DNA of 64,000 nucleotides, taken from assembly GCF_900187015.1 (NCBI RefSeq), contig NZ_LT906479.1, positions 3,038,001 through 3,102,000 on the forward strand, in the 5' to 3' direction. A program made the position numbers and the translations under genes. The notes beneath the pieces were generated by a model. The model ran no database searches and had not been told where the DNA came from. It saw only the letters and a program-made list of their open reading frames with translations. The first letter of the stretch is position 1, and the number at the start of each line of letters is the position of its first letter. Below are positions 63,356 to 64,000 of the stretch, one piece after another. Source of the DNA: Serratia ficaria (GTDB lineage: Bacteria > Pseudomonadota > Gammaproteobacteria > Enterobacterales > Enterobacteriaceae).

Positions 63356-64000
63356 TCAGGCGGTGGCTTCGCCGCCGATCGGGCCGGCGGTATTCTGCTG
63401 CAGCCATTGCCGCACATAGCTGACCAGGTCACCGATGCAGTCGTCCTGCATGCCGTGGTTCTTCAGTTCGTTATCCAGCGCGAACAGGTATTGGGCGTTG
63501 GTGCCCAGCGGCCCGCTGGCGCTGGCGATCAAAGGCGCGATCACCTGATGACTGGTATCTTCTTCGAACAGCGGATGTTGAGGGTTCATGACGAACGCCA
63601 GCGCGCTGACCACTTCGCCGTCGGCCAGCCGCAGATCGCACCAGGTCGGCAGATAGCAGCCGGTCACCATTTCGCGCTTCCACAACAGCTCCAGCTCTTC
63701 ACGCAGCTTGGCCTCCGGCAGGCGAAACGCCAGGCCGGTGGTCTGGCCGCCCTCTTTCAGCGCCAGCATGCGCCCCGGCTGATGCAGCGTGCCGCGGCCG
63801 GCGGTCAGCCGCATGCAGAACGCCCGGTGCCAGCCCTGCAGCGTGGCGGGCCGCACCTCTTCGGATTCGAATACCGGGTTCCACATCAGCGAGCCGTAAC
63901 CGAATATCCACACCGGGCGATTGCCCGGACGGCGCGATAACGTGCAATCCAACGAGGCCGCACGCTGTTCCGGCGTCAGTAACAATGACTCCTCGATAGC
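63356..64000 (-). CDS. chaC: Glutathione-specific gamma-glutamylcyclotransferase (5' end outside window)
   Basis: ChaC cleaves glutathione to 5-oxoproline and Cys-Gly in the cytoplasm. At least 214 residues are visible: AIEESLLLTPEQRAASL at the window edge, then VWIFGYGSLMWNP, the GYGSL substrate loop, WHRAFCMRLTAGRGT and KREMVTGCYLPTW. The catalytic Glu should be in the LALKEGG/ALAFVM region typical of the family. E. coli ChaC continues upstream of AIEES with about 16 residues, so the start lies beyond 64000; a TTG at 63985 is not the real start. Confidence 0.92.
   Translation of the reverse strand, partial: AIEESLLLTPEQRAASLDCTLSRRPGNRPVWIFGYGSLMWNPVFESEEVRPATLQGWHRAFCMRLTAGRGTLHQPGRMLALKEGGQTTGLAFRLPEAKLREELELLWKREMVTGCYLPTWCDLRLADGEVVSALAFVMNPQHPLFEEDTSHQVIAPLIASASGPLGTNAQYLFALDNELKNHGMQDDCIGDLVSYVRQWLQQNTAGPIGGEATA

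Overview
The window is about 60% G+C, densely coded enterobacterial DNA and most resembles Serratia (S. marcescens group). The order narGHJI / narK / narXL / ychO / chaC matches the E. coli chaC-ychO-narLXK-narGHJI backbone, but large blocks are inserted into it. Protein calls rest on recognised family motifs and remembered homologues; no database search was run.

Layout. 1-485: 5' part of astC (arginine catabolism), with a sigma-54 promoter and candidate ArgR boxes upstream. 1168-2142: an HSL-type esterase. 2130-7728: a five-gene peptide-type ABC importer. 7882-9300: a MocR-type regulator, divergent from cioAB and a 49-residue DUF2474 protein (9445-12019). 12029-12130: remnant of a broken gene. 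12219-18932: narGHJI, with FNR, IHF and NarL elements laid out much as in E. coli. 19225-31642: an exopolysaccharide operon (WecA-like transferase, Wza, Wzc, Wzx, TupA-type ATP-grasp, Wzy-like polymerase, three glycosyltransferases, a secreted glycosidase-like protein) behind a JUMPStart/ops leader. 31716-34402: an A+T-rich flank with an NAD-dependent epimerase, a ToxR-like membrane regulator and a small orphan ORF. 34523-40197: narK, narXL and ychO. 40668-42925: an orphan prepilin peptidase and a beta-helix protein. 43074-55178: the assimilatory nitrate operon nasF-E-D-(CB)-A-cobA with its antiterminator gene nasR. 55231-61921: a second peptide-type ABC importer with two substrate-binding proteins. 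62098-64000: cbl and a chaC cut by the window end.

How it fits together. The core is a nitrate super-locus holding respiratory reduction (NarGHI with NarJ), transport (NarK), sensing (NarXL) and assimilation (Nas proteins plus the siroheme-precursor enzyme CobA). The best regulatory readings are: FNR boxes placed for class II activation at narG and narK; sigma-54 promoters at astC and nasF; an NtrC site upstream of nasF; and a nasF leader whose two hexaloop hairpins, the second overlapping a terminator arm, fit NasR (ANTAR) antitermination. The polysaccharide operon separates narGHJI from narK and carries an ops element for RfaH.

Most unusual points: a single ORF joining NasC to NasB(NirB-NirD); a 20-codon hydrophobic ORF overlapping JUMPStart; an apparent one-base frameshift at the start of a permease gene; a Wza/Wzc system without an adjacent Wzb phosphatase; and the twin-SBP importer beside the sulfur-starvation regulator Cbl.
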